From Pedobacter jeongneungensis (GTDB lineage Bacteria; Bacteroidota; Bacteroidia; Sphingobacteriales; Sphingobacteriaceae): 64,000 nucleotides of DNA. The stretch lies in NCBI RefSeq assembly GCF_000633455.1, contig NZ_AYMG01000010.1, forward strand, positions 186,001 to 250,000, written 5' to 3'. Below, one piece after another: positions 6,685-14,490 of the stretch. Under the pieces are notes generated by a model that did not search any database, was not told where the DNA came from, and was given only the letters and a program-made list of their open reading frames with translations. A program made the position numbers and the translations under genes. How positions within the stretch are numbered: position 1 is the stretch's first letter; every line of letters starts with the position of its first letter.

Positions 6685-8748
6685 TTATAATGCGTTTATA
6701 GCGTCTAATCGGTTGTAATCTTCATGAGCGTATTCATCTGGCCAATCAAATAGCTTGTTGGGCTGCATTGCAGTTTCGGCAACCGCTTCTACTTCTTCTT
6801 CTGCGTAGTAATTGGTGTTTTCGATGATTTTAAGTTTCGATAAACTGGCTTTTCTTTGTTTAACCATCCTATCGAATTGGGATACATAGCTTGCCTGTTG
6901 CGAATAGCTAAGCGGATCTTCTTCGTTCCATTCGGCATTTGCGCTATTGTATGCCTTTATCTTATCGCATTTGCAGATAAATAAATCATTTTGATAGAGG
7001 TAAACACTTTCGGTTTCTCCGAGCTCGTTTGGCAGATAGTAGGCCTTAACCTCATAATTGTTAGGCGCCAGGCGCTCCATCATTTTAGGATCAGGCAAAG
7101 CGTATTTGGCATATTGTACCTGTACATACTGACTCCTTCTGATGCTTGTGGCAGCAACATTGCCGATGTAGCGTAGCAACAGCGCCCGGTCTATCTGGGC
7201 CAATTCGGGGTTTGTATACATTACCAAAACCTGCGCCCGTGTTAAATCCTTGTATTTTTTTTGGTTTGGATGCAGGTCATTATTATATTTCTCAATAATT
7301 TCTTTATCATCAGCTACAAGCACCTGATATGAATATCTTTTCTCTTTATAGTTATCGTTCTGAGCATCGAATATTTTCTCACTTTTGGTTTTATTGGCTT
7401 CCAAACGCGAATAAAATCTGCCTATACCATCCTGGTAACGTTTTTCATAACCATACTTTTTAACCCTGTTACCGGTTTCGGCCCATTTTTCCTGCGAGTT
7501 TCCAGGGTTACACCAGCGTACGAATGGAAAAACTACTCCAGCCTGCATTAAATCATCCTTGAAAGTATTTACCAGGTGATGCTCTACCTCTACCTGCATT
7601 GGCATGCCATATCCATTTCGATCAAGAAAATGAAACATATTGCGCATACAATCGATAAACAGTACTTTATCTTTAGTTTGACTATATGCTGCCCCAATTA
7701 CACATCCACTAGTAATATCATAAGCATAATAAGCCTTAACCCGATTACCATTTGGCATTTTCCGTGGTAAATCACGGTCATCCATTGATATTTTACTGAA
7801 AGAGTAATTGGGTGCATGCCTGTGGTGATGCGGGCGGTGTATACTATTAAACGTGAGACTATCGCTTCTGAACTTATCCACAACAATCCTGTTGCCTGGT
7901 TCATTAATGTAGTTCCAAACCGTGGCTTCACTTAAGGTGATCGGTTGTCCGTTTTCACAGAATTGATTACGATCAAAAATCTCACCTGTCTCGAAATCAA
8001 AAATATCGATATCACCAGCCAGAAAACGAAGGTAATCGTTGCTTACATCGCCCACGTAAGGTTTGTTTTGTGCAATGTATAAGCTCAAAATCAAGCGTTC
8101 TACATCTACTGTTACCTTTCTGCTGTTATCATTACAAAATCCCCTGTGTATTAAAGCTGTATATCCCTCTTTTTTATATTTTCTAAACTTTTCCTGTAAA
8201 CGGCGGTAGTTTGGTGGTAAAGCATGTGCAAATTCTTTCTTATCTAAGTTTAATACGCAATTGGCCAGTTTTTCCCACATATTAACCTTTACCCCACCCA
8301 TTGTTTTACGTTTTGCACTGTTGTTAGTGGTGATGGTATGACATGCATTTAATATTGAAGCGTGCATGGTATAATTTAAAATAACTTCCTTAGGCAACGA
8401 CCGACCGTCGGCAAGACGGTATCCACTAAAAAAATTAAGCGCTTCTGCGTCAGGAATGATAAAATCTTTAAATTGATGATGTTTGGTTGTTTTAGCGGGA
8501 TCACCCCATTTTTCAACCAGTACATTTTGCTCCTGCAACGGTAATTTTGAGAAATTTATCAAGGCTTCGTTACCGAGGCCTCTTCCTTCTTTAATCCTGA
8601 AACCTTCATTGCGGTGAGAACGCAGTTTATAGGCACTGTAGCTAAATAAAGCAACACTCTCGGCATGACGCTTATCTACATCGCTTACAATGTAGCTCAA
8701 GCGTACACCATATTGATTGTTAAATAATTCGTACGGAGAGTTATGCAT
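6685..8748 (-). CDS. Mu-like transposase (MuA family, rve integrase core)
   Basis: 687 aa, typical for MuA-type proteins. By eye the catalytic core runs from about residue 325 to 465: first acidic residue in 'SMDDRDLPRKM', the strand 'AYYAYDITSGCVIGAAYS', second acidic position in 'MQVEVEHHLVNTF', third in 'EKWAETGNRVKK'. The second position appears to be Glu rather than Asp. It would cut and join phage ends during replicative transposition. The N-terminal ~250 residues are expected to bind the phage ends, and the C-terminal end to contact the MuB-like partner. It lies directly upstream of the MuB-like gene and 3 bases downstream of the Ner-like gene. Confidence 0.9.
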   Translation of the reverse strand: MHNSPYELFNNQYGVRLSYIVSDVDKRHAESVALFSYSAYKLRSHRNEGFRIKEGRGLGNEALINFSKLPLQEQNVLVEKWGDPAKTTKHHQFKDFIIPDAEALNFFSGYRLADGRSLPKEVILNYTMHASILNACHTITTNNSAKRKTMGGVKVNMWEKLANCVLNLDKKEFAHALPPNYRRLQEKFRKYKKEGYTALIHRGFCNDNSRKVTVDVERLILSLYIAQNKPYVGDVSNDYLRFLAGDIDIFDFETGEIFDRNQFCENGQPITLSEATVWNYINEPGNRIVVDKFRSDSLTFNSIHRPHHHRHAPNYSFSKISMDDRDLPRKMPNGNRVKAYYAYDITSGCVIGAAYSQTKDKVLFIDCMRNMFHFLDRNGYGMPMQVEVEHHLVNTFKDDLMQAGVVFPFVRWCNPGNSQEKWAETGNRVKKYGYEKRYQDGIGRFYSRLEANKTKSEKIFDAQNDNYKEKRYSYQVLVADDKEIIEKYNNDLHPNQKKYKDLTRAQVLVMYTNPELAQIDRALLLRYIGNVAATSIRRSQYVQVQYAKYALPDPKMMERLAPNNYEVKAYYLPNELGETESVYLYQNDLFICKCDKIKAYNSANAEWNEEDPLSYSQQASYVSQFDRMVKQRKASLSKLKIIENTNYYAEEEVEAVAETAMQPNKLFDWPDEYAHEDYNRLDAINAL

Positions 8749-8751
8749 AAA

Positions 8752-8943
8752 TTAGTGGTTTAACGCGGTTTCTACTTTCTTTACAAGTTGTTTATATTCT
8801 TTTCTAATGGTGTCAGCTGTTAAGCTATTGCGGTCGCCCTTAAGGCATTGCCTTATAAAAATTTTTGTAAATCCGTGGCGCGATGATAATTCGGAGATGA
8901 CCACGGTATTGTATGTATTACGATTTTGATTACTTTTGTTCAT
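8752..8943 (-). CDS. Ner-like small DNA-binding protein
   Basis: 63 aa from ATG at 8943 (a TTG at 8961 would add six residues but lies inside the operator-like palindrome). The segment 'VISELSSRHGFTKIFIRQCLKGDRNSLTADTIRKEY' reads as a helix-turn-helix with a following positive helix. In Mu-like phages the first early gene (ner) is a small HTH repressor that limits early transcription, and this gene has that exact position: divergent from the repressor and first before the transposase. Function is inferred from position and the HTH-like pattern. Confidence 0.65.
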   Translation of the reverse strand: MNKSNQNRNTYNTVVISELSSRHGFTKIFIRQCLKGDRNSLTADTIRKEYKQLVKKVETALNH

Positions 8944-8951
8944 TGCTCTTA

Positions 8952-8977
8952 TTGCTTTCAATACGAAAGCAAATGTA
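8952..8977 (-). promoter_or_regulatory. Phage early promoter with overlapping 8-bp palindromic operator
   Basis: TTGCTTTC (8952-8959) and GAAAGCAA (8965-8972) form a perfect inverted repeat with a five-base centre. On the reverse strand TACATTTG (8970-8977) matches the Bacteroidota -7 element TAnnTTTG and overlaps the palindrome by three bases. This is the expected place for the phage repressor or Ner to block transposase transcription. No convincing -33 element was found. Only 47 bases separate the two divergent genes. Confidence 0.55.
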
Positions 8978-9008
8978 TAGATAAATATCTCAATTTTAAA
9001 AATAAATC

Positions 9009-9716
9009 ATGAAAAATATCTCAACTCAGAAGGAGCGTATCATTCAATACCTTGAAATAAAAGGAGTTAGTAAGAACAAATTTTATAACGAAACTGGCAT
9101 TTCTAATGGCGTTTTGGACAAAAGCAGCGGTCTTACCATGGATACGGTTGAGAAATTTTACTCGAAATACAGAGATATAAATCTAGAGTGGTTAATCACT
9201 GGAACCGGCTTAATGATGAAAGAAACTCAAAATCCCACGAACGAACAAGTTGCTATACTTAACAAAAAATATTTGATGCGTACAGATATTAAACAAGAAT
9301 TACAGGAAATTCCCCTGTACGATTTTCAGGCGGCAGCAGGCTTAACTTCGGTATTTAATGAAAAGGCCAACATTTTAGATCGCATTAAAATACCTAATCT
9401 GCCGAAATGCGACGGCGCCATCAGTATTGTTGGAGATAGCATGTATCCTTTATTAAAATCGGGTGATATCGTAATCTATAAGGTAATTCAAAACTTTGTA
9501 GAGAATATTTTTTGGGGAGAAATGTATCTCTTGTCATATTCGTTTGATGGTGATGAAATGGTAACAGTGAAATACATTCAAAAATCAGAAAAGGGAGATG
9601 AATACATTAAACTGGTAAGTCAAAACTCCAACCACCAGGCTAAAGATATCAGAATTGATGGCATCAACAGTTTAGCTTTAGTAAAGGCCAGCATCAGGAT
9701 AAACAACATGTCTTAA
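9009..9716 (+). CDS. Phage repressor, HTH plus S24 LexA-like self-cleaving domain
   Basis: 235 aa. N-terminal HTH (around residues 8-45, 'IKGVSKNKFYNETGISNGVL') and C-terminal S24 domain: 'VGDSMYPLLKSGD' carries the catalytic Ser and 'VTVKYIQKS' the Lys. A linker 'DFQAAAGL' contains an Ala-Gly bond like the autocleavage site of LexA/CI proteins. From the family it keeps the prophage silent and is inactivated by RecA during the SOS response. It is read divergently from the Ner-transposase operon. Mu's own repressor is not of this type, so the element combines a Mu-like core with a CI-type switch. Confidence 0.85.
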   Translation: MKNISTQKERIIQYLEIKGVSKNKFYNETGISNGVLDKSSGLTMDTVEKFYSKYRDINLEWLITGTGLMMKETQNPTNEQVAILNKKYLMRTDIKQELQEIPLYDFQAAAGLTSVFNEKANILDRIKIPNLPKCDGAISIVGDSMYPLLKSGDIVIYKVIQNFVENIFWGEMYLLSYSFDGDEMVTVKYIQKSEKGDEYIKLVSQNSNHQAKDIRIDGINSLALVKASIRINNMS

Positions 9717-9896
9717 AGCACTCCACACCACTAAAACAGCACCAACAAACATAACAAACTATAAAACAAATACTTAAATAAAAAAGCACTTAAATTATTA
9801 AGGTAATTTGGGATACTTAATCACTATAAAATGTGATTATTTTAGCGCTTTCTAGGCAATTTACAGCCTTTGAAACAGTCATTTTTTAGCAGAATT

Positions 9897-9928
9897 GTAA
9901 CCCTACAAGTAACCCTAAGTGTAACCCT
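9897..9928. repeat. Three GTAACCCT direct repeats at exact 12-base spacing
   Basis: GTAACCCT occurs at 9897-9904, 9909-9916 and 9921-9928, so the starts are exactly 12 bases apart. The spacer bases differ (ACAA, AAGT). They lie about 180 bases past the repressor stop. They may be transposase or integration host factor-type binding sites at the prophage end, or a decayed repeat. Confidence 0.6.
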
Positions 9929-9957
9929 GTTTAAAATACTTATTAAAATTTAACTCA

Positions 9958-9982
9958 TAAAAAAAGCCCCTAAAAGGAGCTC
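9958..9982 (-). terminator. Rho-independent terminator, leftward
   Basis: On the reverse strand AGCTCC-TTTTA-GGGGCT forms a six-pair stem (one G·T) directly followed by seven T. It would stop transcripts coming from the right into the prophage end. Confidence 0.5.
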
Positions 9983-10271
9983 TACAGAAGCGAAATCAGG
10001 CTTAAAACCCAATTAAACGTCAATAAGGGCAATATACGGCCATCACCTTCCTATACACTTAAGTTCTCATTTTAAAGGTATATCATATTAGTTTGTACAA
10101 TTTGTTCTTTCAGCATCCATATTTCTTTAGCTAAAAACTGCATCCTGAGCACCAATACTCAGCTTCTATAATCTTGCCCTTCAATCAACAATGCACCTAT
10201 CGTTTTATAGTACACATAGCCTGAATTTATTTTCTTAATACCAAAAGAAAGTATTTTGGGATATTATTAAA

Positions 10272-10360
10272 TACTATCAAAATAGTACGTAAACATTCAT
10301 AATTAAAAATAAAATATCAATTATTACCTTATTTTTGTATAGTTTTGATACGTAAACATT
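10272..10360 (+). promoter_or_regulatory. Promoter/operator region of the MarR-like gene
   Basis: TACGTAAACATT occurs twice (10286-10297 and 10349-10360). Next to each copy is an ACTAT-type dyad: ACTATCAAAATAGT upstream of the first and a shorter TATAGTTTTGATA before the second. TAGTTTTG at 10340-10347 matches the -7 element TAnnTTTG and places the transcription start just before the ATG at 10369. Repeated dyads over a MarR-family promoter suggest autoregulation; this is inference. Confidence 0.45.
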
Positions 10361-10368
10361 TTATATTC

Positions 10369-11046
10369 ATGACTAAAAAAGAAATATTACACAAATTAGT
10401 TGAGCACCTGTTCGACTTTGATGAAAATTATCAGGGTGAAAAAGAATATACAATGGCCGATTTTGTGGGTTATTTAAATGCCAACCACGGAAGTAATCCC
10501 TCTGCTCATCGAGATATCTCTGGCGGGCAAGAAGAATGGGTAAGAGAGAGCCAGGACCAGAACACGGAAATTGCTACGATGCTGGTTTTTATTTACCGTT
10601 ACGCAGTAATGTATTTTAAAAAGGCAATTACAAAAGGCAACATCCATACCCTCGATGAATTTTCATTTTTGATCGTTTTGCTAACCTATCCTTCCCTAAG
10701 CAAAACCGGGTTAATTAATAAGCTGGTTATGGAAAAAACTTCAGGCATGGAAGTCATCAAAAGATTATTGAAAAAAGAGATGATTGAAGAGTTTGATAAC
10801 CCAAACGACAAAAGGAGTGTTTTAGTAGCTATTACAACTAAAGGAAAAAAGGAAATAGCAGATTTACTTCCCAGAATGGGATTAGTAGGCAAAATGGTGG
10901 TCGGAAACCTTAATCTGGGCGAAATAAGTTCATTATCATTTCTCCTTCGGAAGCTGGATTATCACCATCATGATATCTTCATAAATTATAAAGATTTGAC
11001 TTTGGAAGAACTTAACGATAAATCTGAGATCAGGGAAGCCTTATAG
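10369..11046 (+). CDS. MarR-family winged-helix transcriptional regulator
   Basis: 225 aa from ATG at 10369; a TTG 24 bases upstream lies inside the probable -7 element, so the ATG is preferred. The wHTH core is at about residues 95-165: 'LLTYPSLSKTGLINKLVMEKTSGMEVIKRLLKKEMIEEF' then the wing 'NPNDKRSVLVAITTKGKKE'. The N-terminal ~75 residues are longer than in canonical MarR proteins (about 140-150 aa). It is followed 89 bases later by an FAD monooxygenase gene on the same strand, a pairing typical of MarR regulators controlling an oxidising detoxification enzyme. Confidence 0.8.
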   Translation: MTKKEILHKLVEHLFDFDENYQGEKEYTMADFVGYLNANHGSNPSAHRDISGGQEEWVRESQDQNTEIATMLVFIYRYAVMYFKKAITKGNIHTLDEFSFLIVLLTYPSLSKTGLINKLVMEKTSGMEVIKRLLKKEMIEEFDNPNDKRSVLVAITTKGKKEIADLLPRMGLVGKMVVGNLNLGEISSLSFLLRKLDYHHHDIFINYKDLTLEELNDKSEIREAL

Positions 11047-11135
11047 AGCAATATTAAAATTACCATAGAACATCAATTGGAGTATACCGGTTTAAAGAAT
11101 TTATCCAACCACCAAAACACATAAGCAATTAAAAT

Positions 11136-12341
11136 ATGAAAAATGGAAATAAAAAAGTATTGATATCAGGAGCGAGCATAGCGGGTCCCACATTAGCTTT
11201 CTGGCTGGCCAAATACGGGTTTGACGTAACCGTAGTAGAACGCTCAAAATCACTGAGATTGGGCGGACAGAACCTTGATATAAGGGGGGCAGGCAGGGCA
11301 ATTGCAAGGATGATGGGAATCGAACAAGAAATCCTGGATGCAAATACCGGAGAAATAGGCCTGCAATTCGTAAACAGGAACAACAAAGTTGAAGCGGCCT
11401 TTCCGGCAGATGGACCTGGAAGTTTTACCAGCGAGGCTGAAATCTTAAGGGGAGATTTGGTAAACATACTTTACAACAAAACAAAAGATGATGCTCAGTA
11501 TATTTTTAGCAAATACATTGAAGCCGTAAATCAGGATAACTCAAATGTTAAAATAACCTATAGCGATGGTAGCACAGATATAACTGATTTACTGATTGTT
11601 GCAGAGGGCATTCGATCTACTACAAGACAACTCCTTTTTGGCGAGGAACCAGAAATAAAATTTATGGGACTTTATAATGCGTGGTACACTATACCGAAAC
11701 AAGATACAGATACGAATTGGGCGCGTTGGTATACTGCAACAGGATCAAGAGTCTTATTGCTCCGCCCGGATAATCATGGTACCACAAGGGCATCATTCAG
11801 CTTTCTTTCTGATCACATAGGGTATCAACAATTATCAAACGCGGAACAGAAAAAAATATTAAAAGAAAAACTGTCAGGTATAGGCTGGGAAGAACAACGC
11901 CTGAAAAAGGAAATCGAAAAAAATGAAGATGTATACTTTGATGGCATCAGCCAGGTACATGCGCCAAGATGGTTTAATGGCCGCACAGGAATGATTGGCG
12001 ATGCAGCTTACTGCCCTACTCCCCTCACAGGCATGGGTACCACTTTAGCCATCGTGGGCGCTTATTTATTAGCAGGAGAACTTTCGCAGCATGAAAAACA
12101 TGAGGATGCATTTGCAGCCTATGAAAAACGCATGCGTCCATTCGTCGAAGATGTTCAGCGCTTGCCGCCAGGAGTTCCATGGCTCGCACATCCAAAATCA
12201 AAATTTGGCGTGTCCGTAGTCAATACAGTAGCTGGAATTCTGGCGAGCAATATTGTAAAAAAAATCAGCAAGCTCTTTAGCAGTAAAGAAAAGGATGTCA
12301 CCAAAGACAAAATAGAATTACCACACTTTAATCACCAATAA
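11136..12341 (+). CDS. FAD-dependent aromatic-ring monooxygenase (PHBH/TetX-like fold)
   Basis: 401 aa. N-terminal FAD-binding 'VLISGASIAGPTLAFWLAKYGFDVTVVER' pattern (GxGxxGP variant), a middle 'LLIVAEGIRSTTRQLLFG' (the DG motif position reads EG), and the C-terminal FAD motif 'MIGDAAYCPTPLTGMGTTLAI' (GD motif). It would use FAD and NAD(P)H to hydroxylate an aromatic or polycyclic substrate. It groups by motif with the tetracycline-monooxygenase-like flavoproteins, but nothing shows that tetracycline is the substrate. A MarR-like regulator lies upstream and a long inverted repeat downstream. Confidence 0.8.
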   Translation: MKNGNKKVLISGASIAGPTLAFWLAKYGFDVTVVERSKSLRLGGQNLDIRGAGRAIARMMGIEQEILDANTGEIGLQFVNRNNKVEAAFPADGPGSFTSEAEILRGDLVNILYNKTKDDAQYIFSKYIEAVNQDNSNVKITYSDGSTDITDLLIVAEGIRSTTRQLLFGEEPEIKFMGLYNAWYTIPKQDTDTNWARWYTATGSRVLLLRPDNHGTTRASFSFLSDHIGYQQLSNAEQKKILKEKLSGIGWEEQRLKKEIEKNEDVYFDGISQVHAPRWFNGRTGMIGDAAYCPTPLTGMGTTLAIVGAYLLAGELSQHEKHEDAFAAYEKRMRPFVEDVQRLPPGVPWLAHPKSKFGVSVVNTVAGILASNIVKKISKLFSSKEKDVTKDKIELPHFNHQ

Positions 12342-12376
12342 TTCAGTTACAGCCAATAAATGTGTTGGGCAAAATT

Positions 12377-12435
12377 CCGGGCTGGTTGTTCTCATAAACT
12401 AAATAAAGGTGATCAACTACTAACAACCAGCCCGG
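12377..12435. repeat. Perfect 14-bp inverted repeat after the monooxygenase gene
   Basis: CCGGGCTGGTTGTT (12377-12390) and its exact complement (12422-12435), 31 bases apart. It lies 36 bases after the monooxygenase stop. It could act as a terminator with a long loop, but there is no T-run on either side, so it may be a small repeat element. Nothing else was recognised in 12436-12627. Confidence 0.55.
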
Positions 12436-12627
12436 ATGCATAGAATGAAAGGAAAAGTTACCCTTCAACTGCTGTGCTATTGCAGCTACTCAGCAAATCC
12501 TGTTCTTGGTTAATTTACTATAAAATCAATCATCAATATTCCCTTATTCTAGATTAGACTATTAGATTAAGTGGTTAATAAAACTGATTTTACTTCAAAA
12601 AGACGGGCAAGATACAGCACTAAGATA

Positions 12628-12945
12628 TTACCTCCTGATGCGGTCAGTAGAAAATGCGATAATGTATTCAGCTCCCGGCAGCACATCTGTAAAAAGACTC
12701 GAAACGTTAATCTTCGGCTGCCCCTTAAGATTCAGTATCACACTGGTTGAGAATTCTTCCATAACCTTCGGATCCACTTTAGTAGAAACCGTAGGAGAAT
12801 AATTTCTTTCAATATCGAGTTTAGACTCTTCACTCACCTGTTGGAGCGTCCAGCTTTCGTAACGGCGTATGCCATTTTCATCATTGGAGTTGTTTAAATG
12901 GTATAAAAATACCTTTGCCTGTAAGGCTATGTTTTCATTTTGCAT
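12628..12945 (-). CDS. Hypothetical protein, 105 aa, downstream of desaturase
   Basis: 105 aa, soluble, no signal or membrane segment. It ends 'VLPGAEYIIAFSTDRIRR' and carries a central 'SPTVSTKVDPKVMEEFSTSV'. It starts 45 bases after the desaturase stop on the same strand and may be in the same transcript. I do not recognise a family. Its charge pattern is ordinary and the reading frame is well spaced, so it is probably expressed. Confidence 0.5.
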   Translation of the reverse strand: MQNENIALQAKVFLYHLNNSNDENGIRRYESWTLQQVSEESKLDIERNYSPTVSTKVDPKVMEEFSTSVILNLKGQPKINVSSLFTDVLPGAEYIIAFSTDRIRR

Positions 12946-12990
12946 ATTATATTTTAAATTGCCTATAGCAATAATTATCCGGACGAATTG

Positions 12991-14055
12991 TTAATTTGTT
13001 ATGCCCAGTTTTTTCAGATGAGAAAGGTGCGAGACAAAAGCCTTCAGCATCGTCCGGTGCTCCAGGTAGCAAATATCAAACTCTTTGCAGGTCTCCTTTA
13101 CAAATTCATTAATTTTAGGATAATGCACATGGCTGATTCCCGGGAACAAGTGGTGCTCCACCTGAAAATTAAGTCCACCGAGAAAAAAGTAGGCCAGTTT
13201 GCTCCTGGTAGCAAAGTTTGCCGTGGAAGAGATCTGATGAACTGCCCATTCATTTTGAATCTTTCCATTTATATTTTCCGGAAAAGACGTGCCCTCAACT
13301 ACATGCGCCAACTGAAAGACAATGCTCAGGGTAAACCCACAAACTACTGCTGCAATGATAAACCCTATAAGTGCTTTTGCAAAGCCCAGCATCAATACCG
13401 GGAGTAACAGGTAAATGGATATATAACCTAGTTTGGTAACCCAGAAAATCAGATGCTCCCTGAAATCAATCTTGATTTTTTTTCCATCTCTGCCCATTTT
13501 TCCAGAAAAATATTTCTCAAAATCCTGATATAGTACCCATGCGATATAAGACACTCCATACAACAGGATCCAGTAATACTGCTGAAACCTGTGGTGATTT
13601 TTTCTCTGCTGTTCTTCATGCATGCGCATAAACTTAATATCGATGTCGTGATCCATACCATCGATATTGGTATAAGTATGGTGATCTATATTGTGCTTTT
13701 GTTTCCAGAAATGAATCGTTCCCCCCATAATATTGAGCGAATAAGCTGAAACCGAGTTGATCCACTTATGTTTAGAAAAACTCCCGTGTCCACCTTCATG
13801 CATCACATTGAAACCAATGGCCGCCAGGTTCGCCCCGAAAACCGCGCACAATAACACAGCAATGATCCAATGTGGAGAGTAAAATACCAGAATAAAATAA
13901 ACGGCTATCGCAGATAATATAAGCCCAAGTCCTTTAAAAAAAAGCGCCGGACCACCGTTCCTGCTCTTACCAGTTTGCGAAAAGTAATGGTTTACCTTTG
14001 CTTTTAATGATTTGAAAAAAGGAGTGGAACTGGATTCGAAAGATGTTTTTGACAT
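12991..14055 (-). CDS. Membrane fatty acid desaturase (linoleoyl-CoA/front-end type)
   Basis: 354 aa. Three histidine boxes: 'HEGGHGS' (around residue 86), 'HNIDHH' (around residue 121) and 'QVEHHLFP' (around residue 301), the last being the Q-x2-HH form of front-end (delta-5/6-type) desaturases. Hydrophobic pairs lie around residues 44-80 and 205-245. It would be a di-iron membrane enzyme inserting a double bond into an acyl chain, using electrons from a separate ferredoxin or cytochrome; no cytochrome b5 domain is fused. Located between a tRNA gene and a 105-aa gene. Possible role in membrane fluidity control. Confidence 0.9.
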   Translation of the reverse strand: MSKTSFESSSTPFFKSLKAKVNHYFSQTGKSRNGGPALFFKGLGLILSAIAVYFILVFYSPHWIIAVLLCAVFGANLAAIGFNVMHEGGHGSFSKHKWINSVSAYSLNIMGGTIHFWKQKHNIDHHTYTNIDGMDHDIDIKFMRMHEEQQRKNHHRFQQYYWILLYGVSYIAWVLYQDFEKYFSGKMGRDGKKIKIDFREHLIFWVTKLGYISIYLLLPVLMLGFAKALIGFIIAAVVCGFTLSIVFQLAHVVEGTSFPENINGKIQNEWAVHQISSTANFATRSKLAYFFLGGLNFQVEHHLFPGISHVHYPKINEFVKETCKEFDICYLEHRTMLKAFVSHLSHLKKLGITN

Positions 14056-14297
14056 AAGATCTGATTAAACACCTGATCTTTAAGCAAACCAGGAGGATTC
14101 CCGTTGCGCGCAAGAACAAAAAGAATGCACCTTTTCGGGTGCGTGTATTTTTAAAACGTAAATATAGGCTTTTTATTGTTCATATATGGATTTAAGTTTA
14201 TTTTATATAATCACCTGTAAAACAATCAATTAAAAGATATTTAATCATAAAAAAACAAAAAATGGGGCAGTTTCAATATTTTTTTTTCAAAACAAAA

Positions 14298-14324
14298 AAG
14301 CCTAACTATCAAATAGTTAGGCTT
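14298..14324 (-). terminator. Terminator of tRNA-Leu
   Basis: A 12-bp perfect stem AAGCCTAACTAT/ATAGTTAGGCTT with a three-base loop is followed on the reverse strand by a T-run (14294-14299). It lies 7 bases downstream of the tRNA 3' end. Confidence 0.85.
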
Positions 14325-14331
14325 AAAATCG

Positions 14332-14411
14332 TACCCGGAGCCGGAGTCGAACCGGCACGGTTTCCCACAGGTGTTTGAGACCAGCGCGTCTACCAATTCC
14401 GCCATCCGGGC
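14332..14411 (-). tRNA. tRNA-Leu, anticodon CAA
   Basis: The reverse strand folds into acceptor stem GCCCGGA/TCCGGGT (first pair G·U), D arm GCGGAATTGGTAGACGC, anticodon stem CTGGT/ACCTG with loop CTCAAAC (anticodon CAA, reading UUG), an 11-base variable region and T arm GCCGG-TTCGACT-CCGGC. The discriminator is A; CCA is not encoded. The anticodon stem has one U·U mismatch at the second pair (28-42). It is 80 bases long and is followed by its own terminator. Confidence 0.9.
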
Positions 14412-14490
14412 ATTCGTGTTGGACGGGGTTGCAAATGTAGAAATTGAAAGTTAAAATCCAAAAATTATTTTCAATTAATTCATAACTCTT

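Larger units (their letters stand above)
1..9930. mobile_element. Mu-like transposable prophage, early end (left part outside window)
   Basis: Seen: a leftward set of transposase (6685-8748), AAA+ ATPase with N-terminal helix-turn-helix (5816-6682), DUF3164 protein and small early genes, plus a divergent S24-type repressor at 9009-9716, then lysis and contractile-tail genes at 1-2363. In phage Mu the order is repressor, ner, transposase A, ATPase B, early genes, lysis, head, tail, so this is the same plan read right to left. The head genes that Mu carries before its tail genes are not seen between lysis and sheath. The right boundary is inferred to lie past the repressor, between 9717 and 10270; I could not define the terminal bases or a target duplication. 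The left part continues outside the window. Confidence 0.85.
9717..10271. other. Long non-coding region holding the probable prophage right end
   Basis: No convincing gene on either strand; frames are broken by stops in all phases. It contains three GTAACCCT direct repeats (9897-9928) and a leftward terminator (9958-9982). The prophage/host junction is expected somewhere here because the repressor is the last phage gene and the MarR-like gene is the first host-type gene. I could not identify terminal TG/CA bases or a five-base target duplication from one junction only. Confidence 0.5.

Noticed and set aside
9897..9928. CRISPR array
   Set aside because: Repeats of eight bases at 12-base steps are far too short and close; no cas genes in the window.
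10345..10371. TTG start for the MarR-like protein, adding eight residues
   Set aside because: The TTG is part of the likely -7 element TAGTTTTG (10340-10347), and an ATG follows at 10369 with good context.
11101..11467. Two leftward frames over the start of the monooxygenase
   Set aside because: Antisense to a clear FAD-binding N-terminus; no start context or family resemblance.
11136..12341. Calling the monooxygenase TetX
   Set aside because: It has the fold and motifs, but too little specific similarity can be judged by eye to claim tetracycline as substrate.
12988..13407. Rightward 139-aa frame
   Set aside because: It lies antisense to the well-supported desaturase gene and has no recognisable domain.
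14332..14411. tRNA as a prophage attachment site
   Set aside because: The tRNA is about 4.5 kb from the prophage end and no integrase is present; a Mu-like element does not need a tRNA site.
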